Below are positions 7,725 through 16,323 of a stretch of DNA of 64,000 nt, in pieces (position 1 is the first letter of the stretch; the number at the start of each line of letters is the position of its first letter). This stretch comes from Bradyrhizobium diversitatis (GTDB taxonomy: Bacteria; Pseudomonadota; Alphaproteobacteria; Rhizobiales; Xanthobacteraceae). The position numbers were made by a program, and so were the translations under genes. The stretch is taken from NCBI RefSeq assembly GCF_016031635.1, contig NZ_JACEGD010000021.1, positions 160,418 to 224,417 of the forward strand, written 5' to 3'. The notes beneath the pieces were generated by a model that saw nothing but the letters and a program-made list of their open reading frames with translations, searched no databases and was not told where the DNA came from.

Positions 7725-8975
7725 ATGCTGCGCTTGCAATCGGCATTCGGCATTTTCGCATTGCTGCTGATCGCCTTCGCGCTGGCGGAGAATCGTCGCT
7801 TGGTATCGCTGCGCCAGGCGGCGATCGGCCTCGCCGCGACCTTCGTCACCGCGGTCGTGCTGCTGAAGCTGCCGGTCGTCGCGCATGCGTTCGGCACCAT
7901 CAACGACGCGGTCGGCGCGATCTCGGCGGCCTCCCGCGCAGGCTCCGCCTTCGTGTTCGGCTATATCGGCGGCGGCGCCCTGCCATTCGATCTGAAGGTG
8001 CCCGGCGCCGATTTCATCCTGGCGTTCCAGGCGCTGCCGATCGTGCTGGTGATGAGCGTGCTGACGACGCTGCTGTTCTATTGGCACGTGCTGCCACCGA
8101 TGGTGCGCGGCCTGGCCTGGCTGCTCGAGCGCACGCTCGGCGTCGGCGGCGCCGTCGGGCTGTCGACCGCCGCCAATGTCTTTCTCGGCATGGTCGAGGC
8201 ACCGCTGTTCGTGCGGCCCTATCTGGCACAGATGACCCGCAGCGAACTGTTCCTGGTGATGACCGGCGGCATGGCGGGCATCGCCGGCACGGTGCTGGTG
8301 CTCTATGCGACGCTGCTTGCTCCCATCATCCCCGACGCCGCCGCGCATTTCGTCATCGCCTCCGTGCTGGGCGCGCCGGCCGCGATCCTGGTCAGCCTGA
8401 TCATGGTGCCCGAGACCTCCGACAAGCGCACCGGCGGCGCGCTGGAGGATCCCGAGATGGACGTGTCCGGCACGATGGACGCGATCGTGAAGGGCACCAC
8501 GGCCGGCCTCGAATTGTTGCTCAACATCGTCGCCATGCTGCTGGTGCTGGTGGCGCTGGTCTATCTCGTCAACGCCATGCTCGGCCTCCTGCCGAACATT
8601 GGCGGCGCCGCGATCTCGCTGCAGCGCCTGCTCGGCCTCGTCATGGCGCCGGTGTGCTGGCTGATGGGATTGCCGTGGGATCAGGCGATCACCGCCGGCA
8701 GCCTGATGGGCACCAAGACCGTGCTCAACGAATTGATCGCCTATGTCGACTTCTCGAAGCTGCCACCCGACGCGCTCGATCCGCGCTCGCGTCTGATCAT
8801 GCTCTATGCGATGTGCGGCTTCGCCAATTTCGCCAGCCTCGGCATCATGATCGGCGGCCTGGGCGTGATGGCGCCGGAGCGGCGCGAGGAGATCAACGCG
8901 CTGGGGCTGAAGTCGATCGTGTCGGGCACGCTGACCACGTGCTTGATGGGCGCCGTGGTGGGCGTGGTGGCGTAG
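7725..8975 (+). CDS. NupC-type concentrative nucleoside transporter
   Basis: A 416-residue inner-membrane protein of the CNT family, which takes up nucleosides with a cation gradient. The conserved GGGALPFD-type region, the core segment STAANVFLGMVEAPLFVRPY and the C-terminal GFANFASLGIMIGGLG stretch are clearly visible. The start is taken at the ATG at 7725 (MLRLQSAFGIF); an alternative at 7707 adds six residues. The stop is followed within 12 nt by a palindromic repeat that fills the gap to the convergent cupin gene. Confidence 0.92.
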   Translation: MLRLQSAFGIFALLLIAFALAENRRLVSLRQAAIGLAATFVTAVVLLKLPVVAHAFGTINDAVGAISAASRAGSAFVFGYIGGGALPFDLKVPGADFILAFQALPIVLVMSVLTTLLFYWHVLPPMVRGLAWLLERTLGVGGAVGLSTAANVFLGMVEAPLFVRPYLAQMTRSELFLVMTGGMAGIAGTVLVLYATLLAPIIPDAAAHFVIASVLGAPAAILVSLIMVPETSDKRTGGALEDPEMDVSGTMDAIVKGTTAGLELLLNIVAMLLVLVALVYLVNAMLGLLPNIGGAAISLQRLLGLVMAPVCWLMGLPWDQAITAGSLMGTKTVLNELIAYVDFSKLPPDALDPRSRLIMLYAMCGFANFASLGIMIGGLGVMAPERREEINALGLKSIVSGTLTTCLMGAVVGVVA

Positions 8976-8987
8976 GTCTCTCCCGCC

Positions 8988-9088
8988 GTCATTCCGGGGC
9001 GCGACGAAGTCGCGAGCCCGGAATCCATCGCCACGACACAAGCGGAGAAATGGATTCCGGGTTCGCGCTACGCGCGCCCCGGAATGAC
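8988..9088. repeat. Dispersed palindromic repeat, long subtype
   Basis: Begins GTCATTCCGGGGCGCGACG and ends CGCCCCGGAATGAC, with inner arms AATCCAT and ATGGATT. It occupies practically the whole interval between the convergent nucleoside transporter (stop 8975) and cupin (stop at 9090), so it may serve as a bidirectional 3' hairpin. Confidence 0.9.
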
Positions 9089-9089
9089 A

Positions 9090-9617
9090 TCACGCCTTCA
9101 ACTCGACCGTCTTGAACTCCGCCGGCAGGATCACCTCCAGCAGTTCCACATCATCGGAATAATCCAGGATCATGTGCCTGATCTTCGGCGGCTGGGTCCA
9201 GGCGCTGCCTTGCTTCATCAGGGTCTCGCCCTGGCCGTCCATATAGGTCTTCACCCAGCCCTTGAGCACGTAGACCATCTGGAATTCGACGTCGTGATAG
9301 TGGAGCTTGGACACCTCGGCCGGATTGCAGGGGCCTTGCAAGCGGATCACATGTGCCTGCGCGAGGCCATGGGTCGCGTCGGCGATCCCGAGATCGCGGT
9401 AGCTGGCATAGGCGCGCAGGCCGTCGGCCTTGAAGTCTTCCTCGCGGTGATGGCTGACGGCGACACGCTGCTTCGGCCGCACGGGCTTCTTCGGAGCGAC
9501 GGTGCGCGCCTTCGCCTTCACCGCCGCGCGCGCCGGGGATCGCGCCGCTGCCTTCACGCCGCTCCGCTTCTTCACCGCGGTCTTCGTTGCGGGTCTCGAT
9601 GCCTTTTGCTTGGCCAT
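9090..9617 (-). CDS. Cupin protein with basic Lys/Ala-rich N-terminal tail
   Basis: A 175-residue protein. The start is the ATG at 9615-9617, preceded by a good GGGAGG ribosome binding site. Residues 1 to about 50 are strongly basic and low in complexity (Lys, Ala, Arg, Pro, Thr), like histone-H1-type tails of bacterial DNA-binding proteins. The rest is a single cupin beta-barrel with KLHYHDVEFQMVYVLKGWVK followed by a PKIRHMI second motif, consistent with a metal-binding small-molecule or enzyme fold. Function is unknown. The tail may bind nucleic acid or polyanions; that is inference. The gene is divergent from the TPR glycosyltransferase. Confidence 0.85.
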   Translation of the reverse strand: MAKQKASRPATKTAVKKRSGVKAAARSPARAAVKAKARTVAPKKPVRPKQRVAVSHHREEDFKADGLRAYASYRDLGIADATHGLAQAHVIRLQGPCNPAEVSKLHYHDVEFQMVYVLKGWVKTYMDGQGETLMKQGSAWTQPPKIRHMILDYSDDVELLEVILPAEFKTVELKA

Positions 9618-9836
9618 TGTCTGCCTCCCTGATCCGAGCCGCGTCCGCCTGACGGGACCAACCCGAAGGCAGATTACCCAGTCTTGGGCGAGGCAGCAAT
9701 TGCGGGGCCTCGGGCAATGAGCTCGACGAACCCAACCGGCCGTAGCTTGTCCCAGGCTGTCGTGGCGAGCGGCCATCGTCTCGTATTCACTCTCTCGCTG
9801 AATTAATCTCGCCGGGAGATCGGGGGGAATTGATTC

Positions 9837-11966
9837 ATGGGCAGCAGCGTCGGTCAGCGTGCATTTCAGAATGCCCGGCTTCAGAAACGGCAGAAGGCCG
9901 AAGTGCTGCCATTGCTCGGGCGCGCACTCGAGTTGCACAAGAAGGGACTCCTGTCCGAGGCCCGGGCCGCCTATCGACAATTGCTGCAGATCGCGCCCGA
10001 TCAATTCATCGCGCTGCATATGCTCGGCGTCATGGAGTCCAATGCCAGGAACTATCAGCTGGCTGAAATGCTACTGAGCCGGGCGGTTGCCGCGGATCCG
10101 CGATCTGCCGAAGCTCACATGGGCCTGGGCGTCGCGCTCAACGGGCTGAAACGCCACGATGAGGCCCGAGCAAGCTATCGAAAGGCACTCGCCTTAAAGC
10201 CCAATTACGCCCTGGCCCTGTCCAATCTCGGCAACGCAAGCGCGGCGCTTGATCTGCACCTCGAAGCGCTCGATAGCTACGATCAGGCGCTCGCATTGGA
10301 CGGAAACCTTGCCGAAGCCTACAACGGCCGCGGCTCTGCGCTCTGCCGTCTGCGCAACTATGACGAGGCTCTCACAAGCCTGAACCGCGCGCTCTCGATC
10401 AAGCCCGACTATGCCGCGGCACTGGCGAACCGCGCCGTCGCATTGCGGGAGCTTCAGCGATTTGACGAGGCCATGGCGGATTGCAATCGGGCAATCGCTC
10501 TGGCACCCGACGACGTGAACGGATGGCTCTGGCGCGCCAATGTCCTGCTCCAGACCCAGCGAATTGCCGAGGCATTGTCCGATTGCGAGAGGGCTCTCGC
10601 GATCGCTCCCGATTCCGACCAAGCCCACCTTGTGTTGGGCCTTTGTTTCGCCGGGCTGGGCCGGGTCGACGAAGCCCTCGCCAGCTTCGACCGAGCTCTC
10701 GACATCCGGCCTGACCTGCAGAGCGCGATCTCCAGCAAGATATTCACGCTCGATTTCGTGGCCGACGCCAGCGTCGAACAGCATCAGCAAGCGCGGCAAG
10801 TGTGGTGGGAGCGGATCGGCGCGAAGATCGCTGCAGAGGTGGCGGCGGCCCATGACAACAGCCGCGATCCGGCTCGGCGTCTGGTGCTTGGCTATGTCTC
10901 GTCGGATTTCAACGCACATTCGGCCGCGTTCATCTTCAAGCCCGTGCTGCAACACCATGACCGCGCGCAGTTCGAGATCGTGTGCTACTCCTGCTCGTCG
11001 AAAGCGGATGCGACGACGAGCGAATTTCAGGGGATCGCCGACCGCTGGCGTGACGCCTCGCAATGGACCGACGAGCGCCTCGCCGCTCAGATTCGCGCCG
11101 ATCGCGTCGATATCCTGATCGACCTGTCCGGCCACACCAGAGGAAACCGCCTCGGCGTGTTTGCGCGCAAACCGGCGCCGATCCAGGTGCACGGCTGGGG
11201 CCACGGCACCGGCACCGGGTTGCCGACGATCGATTATCTGTTCTCGGATCCGGTCGCGATTCCCGCCGCGGTTCGGCATTTGTTTGCGGAGACTGTCGTC
11301 GACCTGCCGTGCTTCGTGACGCTGGCGCCGCTGCCGGCCGGGATTGCGCGGGCGCAGGCGCCGGCTGTCTCGAACGGCTTCGTCACGTTCGGTGTCTTCA
11401 ACCGCATCAGCAAGATTTCGGACGAGGCTGCGGAAGTCTGGTCCAGGATTCTCGAGCGGGTCCCTGGCTCGCGACTGCTGATCAAGGATGTTGCGCTGGA
11501 CGATCAGCTGGTTCGCGACAAGCTGCTGGCGCGATTTGCGGCTTGTCGATTGCCGGCCGAACGCGTCGATCTGCTCGGAGCCACCTTGCGGAGCGAACAT
11601 CTGGCATCGTTCAATCGTATCGATATCGCGCTCGACCCGTTCCCGCAGAACGGCGGCGTCAGCACATTGGAAGCGCTGCAGATGGGCGTGCCCGTGGTGG
11701 CGAAGCTCGGGAGCAGTCTGCCCAGCCGTGCCGCCGGCGCCATCCTCTCCGCGCTCGGCTTGCCGGACTGGGTCGCAGACAGCGAGGAGGCATATGTCGA
11801 GATCGCAGTCGGCCGCGCGGCGCGGATCGGCGATCTCGATCGATTGCGCCGCGAACTGCCCGCACAGATCAACGCTGCGGCCACCGGCAACCCCGTCTCA
11901 TACGCGCGAGCCGTGGATGACGCCTATCGCGCGATGTGGAAACGCTATTGCAGCGGCGGGGTCTGA
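9837..11966 (+). CDS. TPR protein with SPINDLY/OGT-type glycosyltransferase domain (GT41)
   Basis: A 709-residue protein. Residues about 20-300 are a run of roughly eight tetratricopeptide repeats (e.g. AEAHMGLGVALNGLKRHDEA, NYALALSNLGNASAALDLHL). Residues about 330-700 match the catalytic half of O-GlcNAc-transferase/SPINDLY-like proteins: LGYVSSDFNAHSAAF, IDILIDLSGHTRGNRL-like and QVHGWGHGTGTGLPTIDY segments, then FNRISKISDEAAEVWSRIL and the donor-site region NGGVSTLEALQMGVPVV. Such enzymes put a sugar on Ser/Thr of proteins; the bacterial acceptors are mostly unknown. A GGGGGAA ribosome binding site precedes the ATG. It is a stand-alone gene. Confidence 0.9.
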   Translation: MGSSVGQRAFQNARLQKRQKAEVLPLLGRALELHKKGLLSEARAAYRQLLQIAPDQFIALHMLGVMESNARNYQLAEMLLSRAVAADPRSAEAHMGLGVALNGLKRHDEARASYRKALALKPNYALALSNLGNASAALDLHLEALDSYDQALALDGNLAEAYNGRGSALCRLRNYDEALTSLNRALSIKPDYAAALANRAVALRELQRFDEAMADCNRAIALAPDDVNGWLWRANVLLQTQRIAEALSDCERALAIAPDSDQAHLVLGLCFAGLGRVDEALASFDRALDIRPDLQSAISSKIFTLDFVADASVEQHQQARQVWWERIGAKIAAEVAAAHDNSRDPARRLVLGYVSSDFNAHSAAFIFKPVLQHHDRAQFEIVCYSCSSKADATTSEFQGIADRWRDASQWTDERLAAQIRADRVDILIDLSGHTRGNRLGVFARKPAPIQVHGWGHGTGTGLPTIDYLFSDPVAIPAAVRHLFAETVVDLPCFVTLAPLPAGIARAQAPAVSNGFVTFGVFNRISKISDEAAEVWSRILERVPGSRLLIKDVALDDQLVRDKLLARFAACRLPAERVDLLGATLRSEHLASFNRIDIALDPFPQNGGVSTLEALQMGVPVVAKLGSSLPSRAAGAILSALGLPDWVADSEEAYVEIAVGRAARIGDLDRLRRELPAQINAAATGNPVSYARAVDDAYRAMWKRYCSGGV

Positions 11967-11978
11967 TTGCGTGATTTC

Positions 11979-12091
11979 GTAGGGTGGATTAGCCGAAGGC
12001 GTAATCCACCATTTCTGCTTCGGCGGACAGACATGCGGTGGATTACGCAAGCGACAGCGCTTCGCGCCGTCGCGGGCTAATCCACCCTACG
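11979..12091. repeat. Dispersed palindromic repeat, 'GTAGGGTGGATTAGCC' family
   Basis: Left arm CGTAGGGTGGATTAGCC and right arm GGCTAATCCACCCTACG are exact inverted copies. Inner parts GCGTAATCCACC and GGTGGATTACGC also pair. A second member of the family is at 40828-40918. It lies between the convergent glycosyltransferase and usg genes and could form a large terminator-like hairpin. Confidence 0.9.
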
Positions 12092-12096
12092 CTGCC

Positions 12097-12384
12097 TCAA
12101 TGCAGCCGGAACACGCCATCCACGGCGCGCAGCTCGGCCGGCTTGATCAGCTTGGAATGCGCCACCGTGACCGAATGGAGGGGGCCATCGAGCTTTTCCT
12201 GCCAGAACGCCAGGAAATCCTTCAGCGCCGGAAATTTCGGAAACATGTCGTAGTTCTGCCAGACGTAGGTCTGGAGCAGCGAAGGATGATCCGGCATCCG
12301 ATAGAGAATTTGCGCCGTCGTCAGTCCGTAGCCCAGCATCTGCTTCCGGAAATCCTCGGAAACGCCCCCGCTCCGCAGTCCCAT
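12097..12384 (-). CDS. usg: Usg family protein
   Basis: A small 95-residue protein starting at the ATG at 12382-12384 behind a perfect AAGGAGG site. The sequence (e.g. FRKQMLGYGLTTAQILYRMP, LLQTYVWQNYDMFPKFP) is the alphaproteobacterial Usg family, named from an ORF in the tryptophan-gene region of other bacteria. The molecular function is unknown. It is divergent from groES across a 375-base regulatory interval. An in-frame ATG at 12444 is less likely because it lacks a ribosome site. Confidence 0.88.
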   Translation of the reverse strand: MGLRSGGVSEDFRKQMLGYGLTTAQILYRMPDHPSLLQTYVWQNYDMFPKFPALKDFLAFWQEKLDGPLHSVTVAHSKLIKPAELRAVDGVFRLH

Positions 12385-12537
12385 GCCAAACCTCCTTTGC
12401 AGGAGCGCATTCGGGGGTGGCTTGCTCGGTGCCCCGGGAGCCACCCGGAATCGATGCGCTCACATGAGAGAAATGTGACGCAAACTGACAACCCATCTCA
12501 AGCCTAAAAGTTTAACAAGCTGTTGAAATTCAATGCG

Positions 12538-12564
12538 TTAGCAGCAGATACAGCTCCGTGCTAA
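12538..12564. promoter_or_regulatory. Second, degenerate CIRCE-like inverted repeat
   Basis: TTAGCAGCA, nine bases, then CCGTGCTAA. It has the same geometry as CIRCE (9-9-9) with six and seven matches in the two half-sites. It lies about 150 bp upstream of the good CIRCE. It may be a weak HrcA site or a relic; the evidence is pattern only. Confidence 0.35.
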
Positions 12565-12645
12565 TACGGGCTTGGCGTCGGTTAACGATGGCAAAGAGAT
12601 TCTGGCAGTCCGCGCTTTCGGCTGCTAATTTTTCTGCTAGAAGGC

Positions 12646-12673
12646 CTTGCCCCCGCAAAATTCCTGGCTTATC
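12646..12673 (+). promoter_or_regulatory. Putative groESL promoter
   Basis: CTTGCC and CTTATC are separated by 16 bases and placed just upstream of the CIRCE element, so transcription would start about 12680 and the operator would overlap the start of the mRNA. The boxes resemble the alphaproteobacterial housekeeping/heat-shock sigma consensus only loosely. Confidence 0.4.
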
Positions 12674-12688
12674 TCAGCCTCGCCTGTG

Positions 12689-12715
12689 CTAGCACTCGCG
12701 GGCAACGACTGCTAA
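12689..12715. promoter_or_regulatory. CIRCE element (HrcA operator)
   Basis: CTAGCACTC, nine bases, GACTGCTAA. This matches the CIRCE consensus TTAGCACTC-N9-GAGTGCTAA with one mismatch in each half. It is 44 bp before the groES ATG, the usual position. It predicts repression of groESL by HrcA, relieved on heat shock. Confidence 0.9.
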
Positions 12716-12759
12716 CAATCTCAAAATCCTCAACACGTGCAATTGCTTAGGAGGACTGC

Positions 12760-13074
12760 ATGAAATTCCGTCCGCTTCACGACCGCGTCGTGGTCAAGCG
12801 CATCGACGCAGAAGAGAAGACCGCTGGCGGCATCATCATTCCCGACACTGCCAAGGAAAAGCCCTCCCAGGGCGAAATCGTCGCCGTTGGCCCGGGTGGC
12901 CGCGACGAGTCCGGCAAGCTGATCCCGATCGACCTGAAGGTCGGCGACCGCGTGCTGTTTGGCAAGTGGTCCGGCACCGAGGTCAAGATCGACGGCCAGG
13001 ACCTGCTGATCATGAAGGAGAGCGACGTGATGGGCGTTCTCGAGGTCAGCGAGTCCAAGAAGAAGGCGGCCTAA
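12760..13074 (+). CDS. groES: Co-chaperonin GroES
   Basis: A 104-residue Cpn10 with the canonical start MKFRPLHDRVVVKRIDAEEK, the mobile loop EEKTAGGIIIPDTAKEKP, and the roof region near residues 45-60. It forms the heptameric lid of the GroEL folding chamber in the cytoplasm. The ribosome site AGGAGG precedes the ATG. It is first in an operon with groEL, 45 nt apart, under CIRCE control. Confidence 0.98.
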   Translation: MKFRPLHDRVVVKRIDAEEKTAGGIIIPDTAKEKPSQGEIVAVGPGGRDESGKLIPIDLKVGDRVLFGKWSGTEVKIDGQDLLIMKESDVMGVLEVSESKKKAA

Positions 13075-13119
13075 GAGCCCCCTCTCCCTCCAGTCAAATC
13101 ATTCCAAGGAAAAATCCAG

Positions 13120-14760
<1,641 letters not shown>

Positions 14761-14792
14761 TCCAGCCCCTCAGGCACAGTCGAGAAATGCGA

Positions 14793-14819
14793 AACCCCGG
14801 CAGCGATGCCGGGGTTTTT
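14793..14819 (+). terminator. Rho-independent terminator of groESL
   Basis: AACCCCGGCA, a GCGA loop, then TGCCGGGGTT, running straight into a T-rich tract. This is a perfect 10-bp stem located 33 bases after the groEL stop. Confidence 0.92.
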
Positions 14820-14844
14820 GTTTTTGGGGCAAACTCTCTCCCGT

Positions 14845-14895
14845 CGTCATTCCGGGGCGCGCCCTCTTGGGCGCGAGCCCGGAATCCATAACCAC
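14845..14895. repeat. Left 51-bp arm of the GIY-YIG-associated inverted repeat
   Basis: Starts CGTCATTCCGGGGCGCGCCC and ends GAATCCATAACCAC. It is the exact reverse complement of 15380-15430 over all 51 bases. Inner self-complementary part: CGCGCCCTCTTGGGCGCG. It belongs to the window-wide GTCATTCCGG repeat family. Confidence 0.93.
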
Positions 14896-15017
14896 GAACC
14901 TCAGTTGGTTATCCCGGGATGGAGATCAGCCCGGTTTAAAGTCCTCCAATCCCGCCGCCACTTCTTGCACTTCTTCTTACGGGCGACAGGCATAGCGGGC
15001 CATTCCGTCCGCCTGTC
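14896..15017 (-). pseudogene. Decayed duplicate of the adjacent GIY-YIG gene
   Basis: Aligned with the 3' part of the intact gene at 15081-15368, this stretch keeps recognisable blocks: GAACCTCAGTTGGTTATCCC versus GAACCTCATTTGGTGATCCC, and CGCCGCCACTTCTTGCACTT versus CGCCGCCATTTCTTGAGCTC. It has lost about 30 internal bases and the whole region encoding the GIY-YIG core. It is followed by CCGCCTGTCGTTATGGATTCC, the same junction that follows the intact copy. It is clearly a dead tandem copy of gene plus right arm. Confidence 0.8.
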
Positions 15018-15061
15018 GTTATGGATTCCGGGCTCAGCGCTTCGCGCTGCCCCGGAATGAC
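15018..15061. repeat. Right-arm variant of the GIY-YIG-associated repeat
   Basis: GTTATGGATTCCGGGCTC, then a small GCGCTTCGCGC hairpin, then CCCCGGAATGAC. It has the same layout as 15380-15430 but a different inner loop, so it is not an exact copy of the outer arm. It ends the decayed unit. Confidence 0.85.
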
Positions 15062-15080
15062 AAGGAGTGCAGGATGAACC

Positions 15081-15368
15081 TCATTTGGTGATCCCGGGAT
15101 AAAGATCATCCCAGTTCGGGTTCTGCTCCTCGATCAGGCGCGTCTTCCAGTCGCGCCGCCATTTCTTGAGCTCCTTCTCGCGGGCAATGGCCGTCGCGGG
15201 ATCGTCATAGATTTCGAACAGGACGAGCTTGTTGACGCCGTACTTGCTCGTGAAGCCAGGGACGGCCTTTGTCTTGTGCTCGTACACACGGCGCACGAGG
15301 TCGCGGGTCACGCCGATATAGAGCGTGCCGTGCTTCTTACTCGCGAGGATGTAGACATAGTACGTCAA
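15081..15368 (-). CDS. GIY-YIG domain nuclease, small stand-alone
   Basis: A 95-residue single-domain GIY-YIG endonuclease of the UPF0213/YhbQ-like type. It begins MTYYVYILASKKHGTLYIGV, with the paired YVY (4-6) and YIG (17-19) strands, the Arg22-Arg27 region and an acidic/basic helix ending in WKTRLIEEQNPNWDDLYPG. GIY-YIG proteins cut or nick DNA with a metal ion; the small family has no assigned role. The gene lies exactly between palindromic arms of the dispersed repeat family, beside a decayed copy of itself, which suggests it moves with, or acts on, those repeats. That link is inference. Confidence 0.9.
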   Translation of the reverse strand: MTYYVYILASKKHGTLYIGVTRDLVRRVYEHKTKAVPGFTSKYGVNKLVLFEIYDDPATAIAREKELKKWRRDWKTRLIEEQNPNWDDLYPGITK

Positions 15369-15379
15369 AACATCCGCCT

Positions 15380-15430
15380 GTGGTTATGGATTCCGGGCTC
15401 GCGCCCAAGAGGGCGCGCCCCGGAATGACG
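15380..15430. repeat. Right 51-bp arm of the GIY-YIG-associated inverted repeat
   Basis: GTGGTTATGGATTCC at its inner end and GCGCCCCGGAATGACG at its outer end. It is the perfect 51-base inverted copy of 14845-14895. The first 25 bases also match the right half of the repeat at 44783-44901. It begins 11 nt upstream of the GIY-YIG start codon. Confidence 0.93.
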
Positions 15431-15439
15431 GAGCAAGCC

Positions 15440-16186
15440 TCACTCCACGTTCCCCAACCGCTCGAAGCGCGGCTCGCCATCCTCATCGAGCGACCAGATG
15501 ATGCGTGTGACCCTGCCGACGAGATTGTCGATCGGCACGAAACCGAACGTCGACATCATCCGGCTGTCGGTTGAATTGTCGCGGTTGTCGCCGAGCACGA
15601 AGAGGTGGCTGGGCGGCACCGTGAAGACGCTGGTGTTGTCGAGGAAGCCATTGTCGAGGCAGTCGTAGGTCACATAGCTCACGCCGCTCGGCAGCGTCTC
15701 GCGCCAGCGCTTGACCTTCGCCCCGTCATCGCCTCCGCAGGAGGCGCCGGCTTGTGCCTCCGTCAGCGCGACGCGTGTCACCGGACGGTCGTTGAGGATG
15801 AGCCGGCCCTGCCGCATCTGGATGCGGTCGCCGGGCAGCCCGACCACGCGCTTGACGTAATCGACGGAGGTATCCCTTGGCGTTCGGAAAACGACCAGGT
15901 CGCCATACTCGGGCTCGGCGGCAAAGACGCGGCCCGAAATCCAGGACGAAGCGAAGGGGAAGGAATAGCGGCCGTAGCCATAGGCATATTTCGCCGCAAA
16001 GACGTAGTCGCCGACCATCAGCGTCGGTGCCATCGAATTCGAGGGGATGTTGAACGGCTGATACAGGAAGTATCGAAACAGGAACGGCGGCGACCACAGC
16101 ACCGGGATCAGCAGGATCAGGATGAGAATCGCCTTCCATTCCCGCGATCGTGCCGAGGGACGGATCGTTTGCTCAAGAGTGGTCAT
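15440..16186 (-). CDS. lepB: Signal peptidase I
   Basis: A 248-residue inner-membrane serine protease that removes signal peptides from exported proteins. One membrane anchor lies at about residues 18-40. The catalytic Ser51 is in SNSMAPTL, the catalytic Lys112 in DYVKRVVGLPGD, and the family box GDNRDNSTDSR is near residues 205-215. The length is usual. It is a single gene, not next to rnc/era as in some lepB loci, so it may be a second copy in the genome. It ends 9 nt from the palindromic arm. Confidence 0.95.
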   Translation of the reverse strand: MTTLEQTIRPSARSREWKAILILILLIPVLWSPPFLFRYFLYQPFNIPSNSMAPTLMVGDYVFAAKYAYGYGRYSFPFASSWISGRVFAAEPEYGDLVVFRTPRDTSVDYVKRVVGLPGDRIQMRQGRLILNDRPVTRVALTEAQAGASCGGDDGAKVKRWRETLPSGVSYVTYDCLDNGFLDNTSVFTVPPSHLFVLGDNRDNSTDSRMMSTFGFVPIDNLVGRVTRIIWSLDEDGEPRFERLGNVE

Positions 16187-16323
16187 GCAGCTGCCCTGTT
16201 CAAAGACATAGTCGTCGCGAGATTACGCAACCTGCGCGCGCGTGCAATCCCCGGCGAACTTGCGAATTTGGTCGCACGTCGCGCGGCCCGCGTTCAATGC
16301 GAGGCCATGAACGTCGCCAGCGG

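Larger units (their letters stand above)
12385..12759. other. usg-groES divergent regulatory region
   Basis: This 375-base non-coding stretch is relatively AT-rich. It contains the CIRCE element at 12689-12715, a weaker CIRCE-like site at 12538-12564, and a possible promoter (CTTGCC at 12646, CTTATC at 12668, spacer 16). It also has several extra TGCTAA/TGCTAG half-sites. It must also contain the usg promoter. Confidence 0.7.
14761..15080. other. groEL-GIY-YIG interval: terminator plus decayed gene copy
   Basis: This 320-base interval contains the groEL terminator, the left 51-bp arm of the inverted repeat, a shortened and mutated copy of the neighbouring GIY-YIG gene (14896-15017), and a right-arm variant ending at 15061. 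No intact reading frame is present. Confidence 0.8.
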
